From positions 1 to 46,463 of the forward strand of contig NZ_FIZY01000040.1 of assembly GCF_900060185.1 (NCBI RefSeq): DNA of 46,463 bases, written 5' to 3'. The stretch is from Grimontia marina. Its GTDB lineage: Bacteria; Pseudomonadota; Gammaproteobacteria; Enterobacterales; Vibrionaceae. A program made the translations under genes and the position numbers. Position 1 is the first letter of the stretch. Each line of letters begins with the position of its first letter. The notes under the pieces are model-generated. The model did no database searches and was not told the DNA's origin. It was given only the letters and a program-made list of their open reading frames with translations. Below are positions 1 through 8,860 of the stretch, piece after piece.

Positions 1-98
1 CTAAAGGGTTGTTGGAGACGACGACGTAGATAGGTCAGGTGTGTAAGCGCTGCGAGGCGTTGAGCTAACTGATACTAATTGCCCGTGAGGCTTAACCA
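1..98 (+). rRNA. rrl: 23S rRNA, 3' end (partial)
   Basis: The first ~98 bases match the conserved 3' terminus of gammaproteobacterial 23S rRNA, ending in the typical GTGAGGCTTAACC. The 5' part lies outside the window. The exact 3' end (98-100) is estimated by analogy with E. coli. A 5S gene and tRNA-Asp follow, so this is the distal end of an rrn operon. Confidence 0.95.
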
Positions 99-185
99 TA
101 CAACACCCAAGGGGTTTTGACGGACTCGGATAGAACATTGAATGTGTAGAGAACATAGAAACAGCTTTCCAAGATTACTTTTGCC

Positions 186-207
186 TTCAGTTTTTTGAAA
201 AACTGAA
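186..207 (+). other. Hairpin in the 23S-5S spacer
   Basis: A perfect 10-bp stem (TTCAGTTTTT / AAAAACTGAA) with a 2-base loop sits in the spacer between 23S and 5S. It is probably part of the rRNA precursor processing structure (inference). The rest of the spacer (99-222) shows no gene. Confidence 0.6.
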
Positions 208-222
208 AGTAAAAAAAGAATT

Positions 223-342
223 TGCTTGGCGACCATAGCGTTATGGACCCACCTGACTCCATGCCGAACTCAGTAGTGAAACGTAACAGCGCCGATGGTA
301 GTGTGGGGTCTCCCCATGTGAGAGTAGGACATCGCCAGGCTT
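223..342 (+). rRNA. rrf: 5S rRNA
   Basis: This 120-nt stretch follows the 5S consensus closely: the central CCATGCCGAACTCAG block, then GCGCCGATGGTAGTGTGGGG, with paired ends (TGCTTGGCG / CGCCAGGCT). It is a component of the large ribosomal subunit, co-transcribed with the 23S RNA upstream and the tRNA downstream. Confidence 0.96.
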
Positions 343-355
343 CCAATTTAAGTGT

Positions 356-432
356 GGAGCGGTAGTTCAGTTGGTTAGAATACCGGCCTGTCACGCCGGG
401 GGTCGCGGGTTCGAGTCCCGTCCGCTCCGCCA
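356..432 (+). tRNA. tRNA-Asp (anticodon GTC)
   Basis: A 77-nt cloverleaf with acceptor stem GGAGCGG/CCGCTCC, anticodon GTC in the CCTGTCACG loop, a GGTTCGAGTCC T-arm and encoded CCA. It is the distal tRNA of the rrn operon, a common position for tRNA-Asp in gammaproteobacteria. Confidence 0.97.
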
Positions 433-444
433 CTTCTTAAAGAA

Positions 445-473
445 ACCTCAGCAGAAATGCTGAGGTTTTTTGC
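445..473 (+). terminator. Rho-independent terminator of the rrn operon
   Basis: The stem AACCTCAGCA / TGCTGAGGTT with a GAAA loop is followed by a T-run. It lies just after tRNA-Asp and closes the rRNA transcript. The stretch 474-583 contains nothing recognisable apart from a short AAAGTGC/GCACTTT palindrome. Confidence 0.9.
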
Positions 474-583
474 TATCTGCGACCCGAAAAAGTGCTTTGC
501 ACTTTTGCCTCACTTGCCATGCAAAACTAGGCATCCCTACTATCTGCCAACTCCTAATGAGCATCTGTATTAAAGGCTCTTGC

Positions 584-877
584 TTAGAAGGTGATGCCGA
601 CACGTGCGATGATCCCTGCGACCATCGCCAAATACATTAAAAAACCTAAGCCATTACCTACCCATATCGTTGGGTTCTTGTGGTAAAGCCCATAAATGGT
701 CCAAAGCATGGCAATAAAAGAATAGAGCACCCAGGTTGTCAGGGATAACCCTGCGGCGTGCTCACTGTGTGAGAAGTAGAGCTTATAGATTTGAGGCAAC
801 GTTGCCAGAGGGCTGACCAAGCCCATTACGAGCATCAAAGGTTCCAGCGCTTTTCCTATCTTTTCAATCATGCTCAT
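584..877 (-). CDS. SemiSWEET/PQ-loop family small membrane protein
   Basis: A 97-aa protein with three predicted membrane segments (about residues 12-34, 46-64 and 71-92). A PQ motif (LATLPQIYKLY, PQ at 28-29) closes the first helix, followed by a GLSLTTWVLYS stretch. This is the one-repeat architecture of bacterial SemiSWEETs, which work as dimers to carry sugars or other small solutes across the inner membrane. The substrate cannot be read from the sequence. The start is set by an AGGTGA ribosome site a few bases upstream of ATG at 877. It stands alone between the rrn operon and ilvY, on the same strand as ilvY. Family assignment is firm; function as a sugar carrier is inferred. Confidence 0.75.
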   Translation of the reverse strand: MSMIEKIGKALEPLMLVMGLVSPLATLPQIYKLYFSHSEHAAGLSLTTWVLYSFIAMLWTIYGLYHKNPTIWVGNGLGFLMYLAMVAGIIARVGITF

Positions 878-971
878 CGTTCACCTCACTTGTGTTGATT
901 CCTAGTGAGGGTAGTCAGGAGATATGGCTGTTGCTGCTCTTCGCGATACCGATGCTGAGACAGTATCGCAA

Positions 972-1856
972 CTAGATCGTTTTCCCTTCTGCTACGTCCC
1001 ATAGCGCCTTAATAAGCGGGTTATCTATCTGTGAGCGAAGGCAGCACACTCCCAGCTCGAATGGCTTGATGGGGGCTAGCTTGAGCTTTTCGATTTTATC
1101 CCTGACAGGACTGTTATTGATTACCACATCCGGCGCAATTCCCACACCGCATCCAAGCGCTACCATGCTCACGATGGCTTCATGGCCGGAAACCTGCGCG
1201 TAGATATTGGGTTTGATTTTCATCTTTTTAAACCAGGTATTCGCGCGCTCTCTGGCAGTTCCTGCTTCCGGTACGATAAAAGGAATAGAAGACCAATCCG
1301 GATCTTCGCTTTGCAGGGTATCGGCGAAACTGCTGACACCAGCAGGTGCGATAACAGATAGCGGAATATCGTTGATAGGCTCGAATGAAACCTTTGAGGG
1401 GAGCTGTTCAGGCAAAGCGGATATTGCAATGTCTGCATCATCAGAGAGCACTTTATCTATCGCCTGTGCGGGGTCTCCGGTAGATACCTTAAGCTCAATA
1501 AGTGGGTGTCTTAAGCGAAACTCTGATAACAGCTCTGGTAGATGGCTGTAACTTGCGGTGACTGAACAGAAGAGCCTTATCTCGCCCACCAGTTCATTAC
1601 CCGAGGTATTAAACTGACTCTGGTATTGTTGCCATTCAGACAGAATTCTCATCGCGACAGGCAATAGCTTTTTCCCCGCCAGTGTCAGCTCTACGCTTCG
1701 GTTATCCCTCAGAAAAAGCTGTTGTTCAGCTTCTTGCTCAAGCTTCTGTATTTGGCGGCTCAGCGCTGAGGGACTGATGTGCATTGCAGCGGCTGTTTTA
1801 GAGAAACTTTTACTGTCACATAGGTGTATGAACAGCTGAAGATGTTTGATGTTCAT
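972..1856 (-). CDS. ilvY: LysR-type activator IlvY
   Basis: A 294-aa LysR-type regulator. An N-terminal winged helix-turn-helix (residues ~1-60, with SPSALSRQIQKLE) is followed by the inducer-binding domain (~90-290). The stretches CSVTASYSHLPELL, GHEAIVSMVALGCGVG and PFELGVC match E. coli IlvY closely. IlvY binds acetolactate or acetohydroxybutyrate and activates ilvC, the gene it faces divergently here across a 154-bp gap. Length equals the E. coli protein (297 aa). The divergent arrangement makes the assignment very secure. Confidence 0.95.
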   Translation of the reverse strand: MNIKHLQLFIHLCDSKSFSKTAAAMHISPSALSRQIQKLEQEAEQQLFLRDNRSVELTLAGKKLLPVAMRILSEWQQYQSQFNTSGNELVGEIRLFCSVTASYSHLPELLSEFRLRHPLIELKVSTGDPAQAIDKVLSDDADIAISALPEQLPSKVSFEPINDIPLSVIAPAGVSSFADTLQSEDPDWSSIPFIVPEAGTARERANTWFKKMKIKPNIYAQVSGHEAIVSMVALGCGVGIAPDVVINNSPVRDKIEKLKLAPIKPFELGVCCLRSQIDNPLIKALWDVAEGKTI

Positions 1857-1871
1857 CGCTTAACTTCCATG

Positions 1872-1918
1872 TTGCAAAAAATGCAATTACATGTTGTGAA
1901 TATATCACTTTAAGCAAC
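1872..1918. promoter_or_regulatory. ilvY-ilvC divergent operator region
   Basis: A perfect 15-bp inverted repeat, TTGCA-AAAAA-TGCAA, lies at 1872-1886. A looser dyad (GTTG...CAAC) spans about 1893-1918. IlvY is known in E. coli to bind two tandem operators between ilvY and ilvC, so these are the natural candidates. A possible ilvC -10 (TATGAT, 1932-1937) lies 17 bases from a weak -35-like TTTAAG (1909-1914), consistent with a promoter needing an activator. Binding itself is inferred. Confidence 0.6.
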
Positions 1919-2010
1919 TAATTACCTGATCTATGATGGGGGCAATTCGATGCAACAGATTGTCATGTTCGCATCGCCAAAGGACAAAATTTCTTCATGG
2001 AGTATTCGAC

Positions 2011-3495
2011 ATGTCTAACTATTTCAATACCTTGAACTTGCGTGAGCAATTAGCTCAGCTGGGTGTTTGCCGTTTTATGGATAAAGCGGAATTCGCCAAT
2101 GAAGCGGATTACCTGAAAGGCAAGAAGGTTGTTATCGTGGGTTGTGGTGCACAGGGCCTGAACCAGGGTCTTAACATGCGCGACTCGGGTCTGGACGTGT
2201 CTTACGCTCTGCGTCAGGCAGCGATTGACGAGCAACGCCAATCTTACAAAAACGCAAAAGAAAACGGCTTCAACGTAGATAACTACGAAAACCTGATCCC
2301 TCAGGCTGATCTGGTCGTTAACCTGACTCCAGACAAACAACACACTGCAGTTGTTAACGCTGTGATGCCTCTGATGAAAGAAGGCGCTGCGCTGGGCTAC
2401 TCACACGGTTTCAATATCGTTGAAGAAGGTATGCAGGTTCGTAGCGACCTGACGGTTGTGATGGTTGCACCTAAGTGCCCAGGTACTGAAGTACGTGAAG
2501 AGTACAAGCGTGGCTTCGGTGTTCCAACACTGATGGCAGTTCACCCAGAGAACGATCCAAAAGGCGAAGGCCACGAGATTGCAAAAGCATGGGCAGCTGC
2601 AACTGGCGGTCACCGCGCAGGCGTTTTGGAGTCTTCTTTCGTTGCGGAAGTAAAATCTGACCTGATGGGTGAGCAAACTATTCTGTGTGGCATGCTGCAG
2701 GCAGGCTCTATCGTTTGTTACGAGAAGATGATTGCTGACGGCATCGATGCGGGTTACGCGGGTAAACTGCTGCAGTTTGGTTGGGAAACTATCACTGAAG
2801 CACTGAAGTTTGGCGGCATCACTCATATGATGGATCGCCTCTCTAACCCAGCAAAAGTAAAAGCATTCGAACTGTCTGAAGACCTGAAAGACCTGATGCG
2901 CCCGCTGTACAACAAGCACATGGATGACATCATCTCAGGTCACTTCTCATCAACCATGATGGCTGACTGGGCGAACGATGACGTGAACCTGCTGGGCTGG
3001 CGTGCAGAAACTGCTGAAACGGCATTTGAAAATTACCCAGAAACTGACGTGAAGATTTCTGAACAAGAGTACTTCGACAACGGCATCCTGATGGTTGCGA
3101 TGGTTCGTGCGGGTGTTGAGCTGGCGTTTGAAGCAATGACTGCATCTGGCATCATCGAAGAGTCTGCATACTACGAGTCACTGCACGAGCTGCCACTGAT
3201 CGCAAACACCATCGCACGTAAGCGTCTGTACGAAATGAACGTGGTTATCTCTGACACTGCAGAATATGGTAACTACCTGTTTGCTAACGTTGCAACGCCA
3301 CTTCTGCGTGAGAAGTTCATGCCGCTGGTTGGTACTGACGTGATTGGTAAAGGCCTGGGTGAAACTGGCAACCACGTTGACAACCAAACGCTGATCGACG
3401 TGAACGAAGCACTGCGCAACCACCCAGTAGAGTGGATTGGCCAGGAGCTGCGTGGCTACATGACTGACATGAAGCGTATTGCAGTGGGTGACTAA
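2011..3495 (+). CDS. ilvC: Ketol-acid reductoisomerase (class II)
   Basis: A 494-aa protein converting acetolactate or acetohydroxybutyrate to dihydroxy acids with NADPH and Mg2+, the second common step of valine, leucine and isoleucine synthesis. The Rossmann glycine motif [10 protein letters not shown] is at residues ~44-53. The length (~490 aa) is that of the long class II enzymes of enterics, not the ~330-aa class I. I chose ATG 2011 rather than an in-frame ATG at 1933: it has a GGAG site upstream and gives the conserved start [14 protein letters not shown]. It faces ilvY and is closed by a terminator. Cytoplasmic. Confidence 0.97.
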   Translation: MSNYFNTLNLREQLAQLGVCRFMDKAEFANEADYLKGKKVVIVGCGAQGLNQGLNMRDSGLDVSYALRQAAIDEQRQSYKNAKENGFNVDNYENLIPQADLVVNLTPDKQHTAVVNAVMPLMKEGAALGYSHGFNIVEEGMQVRSDLTVVMVAPKCPGTEVREEYKRGFGVPTLMAVHPENDPKGEGHEIAKAWAAATGGHRAGVLESSFVAEVKSDLMGEQTILCGMLQAGSIVCYEKMIADGIDAGYAGKLLQFGWETITEALKFGGITHMMDRLSNPAKVKAFELSEDLKDLMRPLYNKHMDDIISGHFSSTMMADWANDDVNLLGWRAETAETAFENYPETDVKISEQEYFDNGILMVAMVRAGVELAFEAMTASGIIEESAYYESLHELPLIANTIARKRLYEMNVVISDTAEYGNYLFANVATPLLREKFMPLVGTDVIGKGLGETGNHVDNQTLIDVNEALRNHPVEWIGQELRGYMTDMKRIAVGD

Positions 3496-3518
3496 TCACT
3501 GCAATAGATAAATACGAA

Positions 3519-3545
3519 AAACCCGGCAATAGCCGGGTTTTTTTA
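3519..3545 (+). terminator. Terminator of ilvC
   Basis: ACCCGGC / GCCGGGT hairpin with an AATA loop followed by seven T residues, 25 bases after the ilvC stop. The A-run on its left side would let it also work for the leftward ubiK transcript. Confidence 0.92.
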
Positions 3546-3562
3546 TGTCTTTCGTTTTGCGC

Positions 3563-3823
3563 TTAAGCGTCAGACTTCTCGTTAAGCTTCTGCTCAAATT
3601 CAGCCAGCTTCTGTTCCATTTCAGTCAGCTTTTGGCGAGTACGAAGCAAAACCTGCGTCTGAACATCAAACTCTTCGCGACTGACAACATCCAGTTTAGC
3701 CAGCTGTGATTGGATCACCTCACGAACCTTCTGCTCAACATCATTACCCAGATCTTTTACCGGCTTCGGCATAGATTCATGGATTTGCTTTGCAATTTGC
3801 TCCAACTTTTTTGGGTCGAACAT
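3563..3823 (-). CDS. ubiK: UbiK, ubiquinone biosynthesis accessory factor (YqiC/BMFP family)
   Basis: An 86-aa protein with an amphipathic N-terminus ([17 protein letters not shown]) and a C-terminal coiled coil (residues ~50-83, [19 protein letters not shown]). This is the BMFP/YqiC layout. In E. coli and Salmonella, UbiK trimerises, binds UbiJ and lipids, and supports aerobic ubiquinone synthesis. It lies convergent with ilvC and is followed on the left by the ilvC terminator. The short highly charged helix pair and length match the family well. Confidence 0.9.
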   Translation of the reverse strand: MFDPKKLEQIAKQIHESMPKPVKDLGNDVEQKVREVIQSQLAKLDVVSREEFDVQTQVLLRTRQKLTEMEQKLAEFEQKLNEKSDA

Positions 3824-3914
3824 GCGTTACTCCTTATTTTGATGCCGTTATTCTAAGCAACACCTGACCTTTTGTCGAAAGTGTCGTATCGCAAAAGGCT
3901 ACTACTCATTACGC

Positions 3915-3948
3915 TGAAAAAAGAAAAGGGTCTCAATCGAGACCCTTT
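3915..3948 (-). terminator. Terminator of the vexRAB operon
   Basis: A perfect 10-bp stem (AAAGGGTCTC / GAGACCCTTT, 3925-3948) with a 4-base loop. Read leftward, it is followed by a T-rich tract (TTTTCTTTTTT). It sits 18 bp after the vexB stop. Confidence 0.9.
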
Positions 3949-3965
3949 GTCATATTGGAAGAATA

Positions 3966-6900
3966 TCAGTGCGCGGGTTTTTCCTGCGCTGAAACATCCA
4001 AATCTTCTTCAAACTCTGGCAGTGGTTCGTGCTTGCTCGCCAGATAGGTGTAGATCACCGGCAGTACAAACAGGGTGAACAGAGTACCAATTGCCAGACC
4101 GGCAACGATAACGATACCGATACTGAAACGTTGCGCGGCACCTGCACCAGTTGCATACATCAGCGGGATAAGACCTGCGATCATCGCTGCTGTGGTCATC
4201 AGGATTGGACGCAGACGCACTTTCGCCGCTTCCATGACGGCTTCCATCTTGTTCATGCCGCGATGAAGTTGCTCTTCTTTTGCCACCTCACAGATAAGGA
4301 TGCCGTGCTTAGTGATAAGGCCGATCAGCGTGATGAGACCTACCTGAGAGTAGATGTTCATTGATGCTGCGCCCCAAGCGAGGGCAATCAACGCGCCACA
4401 GATAGCCAGTGGTACAGAGACCAGAATTACCAGTGGATCACGCAGCGATTCGAACTGAATAGCCAGAACCAGGAAGATCACCGCCAGTGCGAGCATAAAG
4501 GTGCCTACAAGCGCGCTACCTTCCGTCACGAACTGGCGGGCTTCGCCGAGGTAATCGTGCTGATAACCGCGAGGAAGTTTCTCAGCTGCGATATTCTCAA
4601 ACCAGTTGATGGCATCGCCCATCGCAACACCAGGTGCAGCAACCGCACCTATGGTTGCAGAGTTCAGCTGGTTGAAGTGAGGCAGGGCGCGAGGTTCGGC
4701 TACTACATCAATGGTGATCAGTGAGCTCAACGGCACAGCCTCACCGTTCGCAGAGCGTACGTAGTAACCTTTTATGGACTCTGGGTTCAGGCGGTACTTG
4801 CGCTCCACCTGCGGGATAACCTCATAGGAACGGCCATCCAGATCGATACGGTTCACATAACCGTCAGCCATCATGGTGCCTAAGGTAATACCGATATCCT
4901 GCATGGTCACACCGTATGCGCCAGCTTTGTCTTTGTCGATGTTGATTTTCATCGTCGCCGAATCGAAGTTCAAATCCATGTCAGAGTAAACAAACATAGA
5001 GTTGCTCTTCACCTCAGACAGTACGTCTGACGCCACCTGGAACAGGCTCTCGAAGTTGCTTGGTGTGGTGATGACGAACTGGATAGGCAGACCGGAAGAC
5101 GCACCTGGAAGCTCTGGCATCTGAAAGGCAGTCACCGCCATACCCGGGATGTCTTTCACTTCCTCAGTCATACGCTTCACGATGTCTGCCTGGCTGGCTT
5201 CACGTTCACTCCAAGGTACCAAAGAGGCGATACCAAATGCCTGATTGGACTTTGGCACACCAGAGAATACCTGCGAGAAGGCCACTTCTGGCTGATCAGC
5301 CAGTTTCTGGTTAACTTCCGCCATGGTGTTCTGGATGTAATCTAAGTTTGCTGTCGATGGCGCTGTACCCATCATCACCAGCACGCCTTTATCTTCCGCC
5401 GGTGCAAGTTCACTAGGAATGAACTTGAACAGCAGTGGCAAGCTGACAAACACGATCACGGCGAAGGTGATGATGACAGGGCGTACCTTCATCACGCCGC
5501 CCAGCATACGTGCATAGCCTTCAGTCATGCGATCAAGAAAGTGATGTACTTTCGCTTCGAATTTGCTTGGTTGCGCATTGGCTTTTAGCATCTTCGAACA
5601 CATCATCGGCGACAGGGTCAGCGCGATAATACCGGAGACAAATACCGCACCAGCCAGCGTCAGGGCGAACTCTTTGAACAGCGAGCCAGTAATTCCCCCC
5701 ATCAATGCGATAGGTGCGTACACCGCTGCCAGCGTCAGTGTCATCGAAATGACGGGCACGGCAATTTCGCGGGTACCGATGATGGCGGCGCGGAATGGGG
5801 ACTCCCCGAGCTTAATGTGACGGTCGACGTTCTCCAGAACAACGATGGCGTCATCCACCACCAGACCGATAGCGAGTACCATCGCGAGCAGCGTCATCAG
5901 GTTCAGTGAGAAACCGAACAGCTCCATCATCATGGCCACACCGATAAGCGATAGCGGGATGGTGATGATCGGGATGAGTACTGCGCGGAATGAGCCCAGG
6001 AACAGGGTGATCACCACCAGTACGATAAGTGCTGCTTCGATGATGGTTTTCACCACCTCGTGAATCGATTCGTTGATGGCAACGGTCGAGTCATAAAGCA
6101 CGTTCATCTTGATGGTGCTTGGCATGTTACGCTCAAGCTCTGGGAGCTTCTCAAGCACATCTGCCGCGATGTTAATCGGGTTGGCGGTTGGTGCGGCGTT
6201 AATGGCTGCAACCACGGCTTCAGAACCGTTTGCTGTCGCACGGTAAACGTCATGACTCTTCTCAAGCGACACCTTCGCGATATCGCCAAGACGAATGACC
6301 TGACCTTTCTGGGTGGCGACAACCAGGCGTTTCAGTTCCTCGGTGTCAGAAACCTGAGTGTTGGCCGAACCGTTGTACACCATGTAGGTACCGATGGACT
6401 GACCGGTCGCAGACTGGAAGTTGTTGGCGTTCAGCACGCCCATCACGTCAGTCGCTGTCAGGTTAAACGCAGCCATTTTCGCCGGATCCAGCCATACACG
6501 CAGCGCGTACTTCAGACCACCGTACAAGTCGATACTTGCTACACCGTTTACGGTAAACAGCTGAGGCTTAGTCACACGCTCCAGATAGTCAGTGATCTGG
6601 CTGGAATCGAGCTCTTCTGACGTAAAGCCAATGTACATTACCGCGGTGGTAGAACCGGTCGACATCGACACCGACGGGTCTTCTGACTCGCCTGGCAACT
6701 GTGCACGTACCGAGTTCACCTTTGCCAGAATGTCAGCAAGCGCCGCATTTGGGTCGGTATTGAGCTTCATGTATGCCGTGATGGTTGAGCTACCCAGCAC
6801 CGACTCCGAGGTCATGAAATCAATGTTGTCCGCCTGTGCGACGGCCTGCTCAAGTGGCGTAGTAATAAAGCCCTGAATAAGGTCAGCACTCGCACCATAG

Positions 6901-7052
6901 TAACTGGTAGAGATAGTGACCACCGTATTGGTCATGTCCGGGTATTCCCGCACCTGCATCTTGAACATCGACTGCAGGCCAAGCAGTGCGATCAGAAAAC
7001 TGATCGACACTGCCAGTACCGGACGCTTGATGAAAATATCAGTGAATTTCAT
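3966..7052 (-). CDS. vexB: RND multidrug efflux permease VexB
   Basis: A 1028-aa resistance-nodulation-division pump of the AcrB type: 12 membrane helices with two large periplasmic loops. The proton-relay acidic pair is visible in TM4 (GLVVDDAIVVLENVDRH, D400/D401) and the TM10 lysine in GLITKHGILI. The C-terminal MRLRPILMT-like block (VRLRPILMTTAAMIAG) is also present. In Vibrio cholerae, VexB with VexA and TolC exports bile salts, detergents and antibiotics. The name rests on sequence recall and on the synteny ilvC-ubiK-vexB-vexA-vexR, not on a database search. No outer-membrane channel gene is in the operon, so TolC from elsewhere is the expected partner. It follows vexA by 9 bp. Confidence 0.85.
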   Translation of the reverse strand: MKFTDIFIKRPVLAVSISFLIALLGLQSMFKMQVREYPDMTNTVVTISTSYYGASADLIQGFITTPLEQAVAQADNIDFMTSESVLGSSTITAYMKLNTDPNAALADILAKVNSVRAQLPGESEDPSVSMSTGSTTAVMYIGFTSEELDSSQITDYLERVTKPQLFTVNGVASIDLYGGLKYALRVWLDPAKMAAFNLTATDVMGVLNANNFQSATGQSIGTYMVYNGSANTQVSDTEELKRLVVATQKGQVIRLGDIAKVSLEKSHDVYRATANGSEAVVAAINAAPTANPINIAADVLEKLPELERNMPSTIKMNVLYDSTVAINESIHEVVKTIIEAALIVLVVITLFLGSFRAVLIPIITIPLSLIGVAMMMELFGFSLNLMTLLAMVLAIGLVVDDAIVVLENVDRHIKLGESPFRAAIIGTREIAVPVISMTLTLAAVYAPIALMGGITGSLFKEFALTLAGAVFVSGIIALTLSPMMCSKMLKANAQPSKFEAKVHHFLDRMTEGYARMLGGVMKVRPVIITFAVIVFVSLPLLFKFIPSELAPAEDKGVLVMMGTAPSTANLDYIQNTMAEVNQKLADQPEVAFSQVFSGVPKSNQAFGIASLVPWSEREASQADIVKRMTEEVKDIPGMAVTAFQMPELPGASSGLPIQFVITTPSNFESLFQVASDVLSEVKSNSMFVYSDMDLNFDSATMKINIDKDKAGAYGVTMQDIGITLGTMMADGYVNRIDLDGRSYEVIPQVERKYRLNPESIKGYYVRSANGEAVPLSSLITIDVVAEPRALPHFNQLNSATIGAVAAPGVAMGDAINWFENIAAEKLPRGYQHDYLGEARQFVTEGSALVGTFMLALAVIFLVLAIQFESLRDPLVILVSVPLAICGALIALAWGAASMNIYSQVGLITLIGLITKHGILICEVAKEEQLHRGMNKMEAVMEAAKVRLRPILMTTAAMIAGLIPLMYATGAGAAQRFSIGIVIVAGLAIGTLFTLFVLPVIYTYLASKHEPLPEFEEDLDVSAQEKPAH

Positions 7053-7061
7053 AGCGGCCTC

Positions 7062-8168
7062 TTACAGTTGTGGCAGCTCTGCCGGTGGATTGAGGGCATC
7101 ACTTTCCACAACACGTACTTTCGCACCGTTGCTCAGACGCACCTGACCGGAAGTCACGACTTTGTCACCTGGCTCCAGACCTTCCAGCACGTGTGCGATG
7201 TGATCTTTACGCTCACCGACTTTCACAACCTGCTGATAGGCTCGGGTTGCGCCGTCTTCCTCACGCAGTACATACACGTTCTCACCGTAGAGGGTGAAGT
7301 TGATGGCAGTCTGATCGACAACGATTTGGTCTTCAAACGTTGGCAGAATGATGTTTGCACGGGCAAACATACCTGAGCGCAGTTGGCCGTGGTTGTTTGG
7401 AATGTCTGCTTGTACCTGAATCAAACCGCTCTGGAAGTTAACTGCAGGCTCAATCGCACTGATCTTGCCGGTAAATGGCGTATCTGGGTAGGCATCTACA
7501 GAGATATCAATTTGCTGGCCCAACTTGATTTTCGCAATGTCGGTTTGTGGCACAGTAAAGCGCAGACGCATGATTGACGTGTCTTCCAGACGCACGATTT
7601 CTGTGCCTGGTTGTAAGTATTCACCCAAAAAGACGTTACGCAGACCGACGACACCATCAAAGGGTGCATCAATGGTACGGCGATCAATCGACGCATTTAG
7701 ACTTTCAACATCAGCTTGCAGTGAGCGGAAATTCGCTTCGGCTTCATCCAGGGCTTCTTTAGAAATTGAGCCTTTACGGAACAGACCTTGGTAGCGCTTG
7801 AACTTCGCTTCAGCAGCAGGCAAGCGAGCTTGGGTACTCTTGAGGTTCGCGACTTCTACTTTTGAGTCTAATGCCAGCAAAACATCACCTTGTTTGACGG
7901 CCTGACCGGATTCAAAGTTGATGTTTTCAATGACGCCGCTGACTTCTGTGGTCAGGGTAACGCCCTGGTTTGGTTCGATAAAACCAATAGCCTCAATGGT
8001 AGGGATCCAATCGACTGAATCCATTTCTACCGCTGTGACCGGGAATTCCGGCTCAGGCATGTTTGCCATGTATTCGGCAATTTTCTGTTGCTTGAACATG
8101 TTAAAGCCAATCACGGTGCCGAATAGCAAAACCGCCACGACTAACATGACTACAAACCATTTCTTCAT
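7062..8168 (-). CDS. vexA: RND periplasmic adaptor VexA (membrane fusion protein)
   Basis: A 368-aa HlyD/AcrA-family adaptor. A single N-terminal membrane anchor (residues ~4-22, no lipobox cysteine) is followed by a split lipoyl domain (TTEVSGVIENINFESGQAVKQGDVLLALD ~ residues 73-101, and RRTIDAPFDGVVGLRNVFLGEYLQPGTEIV). Between them is an alpha-hairpin rich in A/E/K, then a beta-barrel and membrane-proximal domain. It bridges the inner-membrane pump VexB to an outer-membrane channel. It sits between vexR (14 bp upstream) and vexB (9 bp downstream), clearly one transcript. Confidence 0.87.
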   Translation of the reverse strand: MKKWFVVMLVVAVLLFGTVIGFNMFKQQKIAEYMANMPEPEFPVTAVEMDSVDWIPTIEAIGFIEPNQGVTLTTEVSGVIENINFESGQAVKQGDVLLALDSKVEVANLKSTQARLPAAEAKFKRYQGLFRKGSISKEALDEAEANFRSLQADVESLNASIDRRTIDAPFDGVVGLRNVFLGEYLQPGTEIVRLEDTSIMRLRFTVPQTDIAKIKLGQQIDISVDAYPDTPFTGKISAIEPAVNFQSGLIQVQADIPNNHGQLRSGMFARANIILPTFEDQIVVDQTAINFTLYGENVYVLREEDGATRAYQQVVKVGERKDHIAHVLEGLEPGDKVVTSGQVRLSNGAKVRVVESDALNPPAELPQL

Positions 8169-8182
8169 TTAGATTGCTCCGA

Positions 8183-8752
8183 TTATCTATGAAGGCAGAT
8201 AGCATCCCAGCAAGCGTTGATCGTATCCTCGATTGCTGATTCATCTAGTTCTATGACCCCTCGTACCTGTTTGCGTGCAAGGCAAACAGCTGGCTCGATA
8301 CCAATGCCAGAAAGCACATAAGTAGAAAGGGGCTTAAAGGTTCCGTCAGCAATTCCTGATTCGAAAAACTGGTGGATAGGACCAAAAGCTTTTAAATCCA
8401 TCAGGCGTTGCTCACCGTTTCTCTGATAGGGCAGGCTGTCAAATTGTTCCCGATTGATTGCGTTATCGTCTCGGCGAATGGTTAAGTGCCATGCATTTAG
8501 CCACAGCGTGACGAATTGTTGCTTTAACGGCTTATCTGCGTCATGGCCTTCCAACATTTTGGTGGCACACTGCTGAACCACATGATTTCGAAGTTGACTC
8601 AGTAAGTCGTTTTTATCTGAAAAGTAACGGTAAATGGTGCCTGCTGCGACCCCGGCTTCCTTTGCTACCATCTGCATCGAGAGGCGATCAAAGCCATGCT
8701 GGGCCAACAAGCGTTCCGTTGCTTCCAAGATCTGTGTTTTCTTGTCAGACAT
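8183..8752 (-). CDS. vexR: TetR-family regulator VexR
   Basis: A 189-aa TetR regulator with an N-terminal helix-turn-helix (residues ~5-50, LSMQMVAKEAGVAAGTIYRYFSDKNDLL) and a helical ligand-binding domain. I chose ATG 8752: it has GGAG nine bases upstream and starts with MSDKKTQILEATERLL. The earlier in-frame ATG at 8782 lies inside the palindromic operator and is unlikely. It is the first gene of the efflux operon; the palindrome just upstream suggests self-control. In V. cholerae VexR is reported as an activator of vexRAB (recalled), so it need not be a repressor. Confidence 0.85.
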   Translation of the reverse strand: MSDKKTQILEATERLLAQHGFDRLSMQMVAKEAGVAAGTIYRYFSDKNDLLSQLRNHVVQQCATKMLEGHDADKPLKQQFVTLWLNAWHLTIRRDDNAINREQFDSLPYQRNGEQRLMDLKAFGPIHQFFESGIADGTFKPLSTYVLSGIGIEPAVCLARKQVRGVIELDESAIEDTINACWDAICLHR

Positions 8753-8767
8753 AACACAGCGCTCCAG

Positions 8768-8785
8768 TGAATGAACGTTCATTCA
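8768..8785. promoter_or_regulatory. Palindromic operator of vexRAB
   Basis: A perfect 18-bp palindrome, TGAATGAACGTTCATTCA, lies 16 bases upstream of the vexR start codon. It has the size and symmetry of a TetR-family binding site and is the obvious target of VexR. Confidence 0.75.
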
Positions 8786-8860
8786 TTGTATGGATTTTGT
8801 TACAGGCTGCCAACTCTTTCCTTTAAATCGACGAAAGATGAAGTGCGCCGTTATTCCGTC

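Noticed and set aside
92-433. 113-codon ORF on the minus strand
   Set aside because: It runs antisense through the 23S tail, 5S rRNA and tRNA-Asp, which fully explain the sequence.
488-505. AAAGTGC/GCACTTT palindrome after the rrn terminator as a second terminator
   Set aside because: Short stem, very small loop and no clean T-run; the hairpin at 445-473 is sufficient.
2050-3529. Minus-strand ORFs of 70-172 codons across ilvC
   Set aside because: Antisense to ilvC, no conserved motif, and codon pattern dictated by the real gene.
4029-8172. Several plus-strand ORFs of 60-186 codons across vexB and vexA
   Set aside because: All are antisense shadows of two clear, conserved genes, with low-complexity or cysteine/histidine-rich translations typical of shadow frames.
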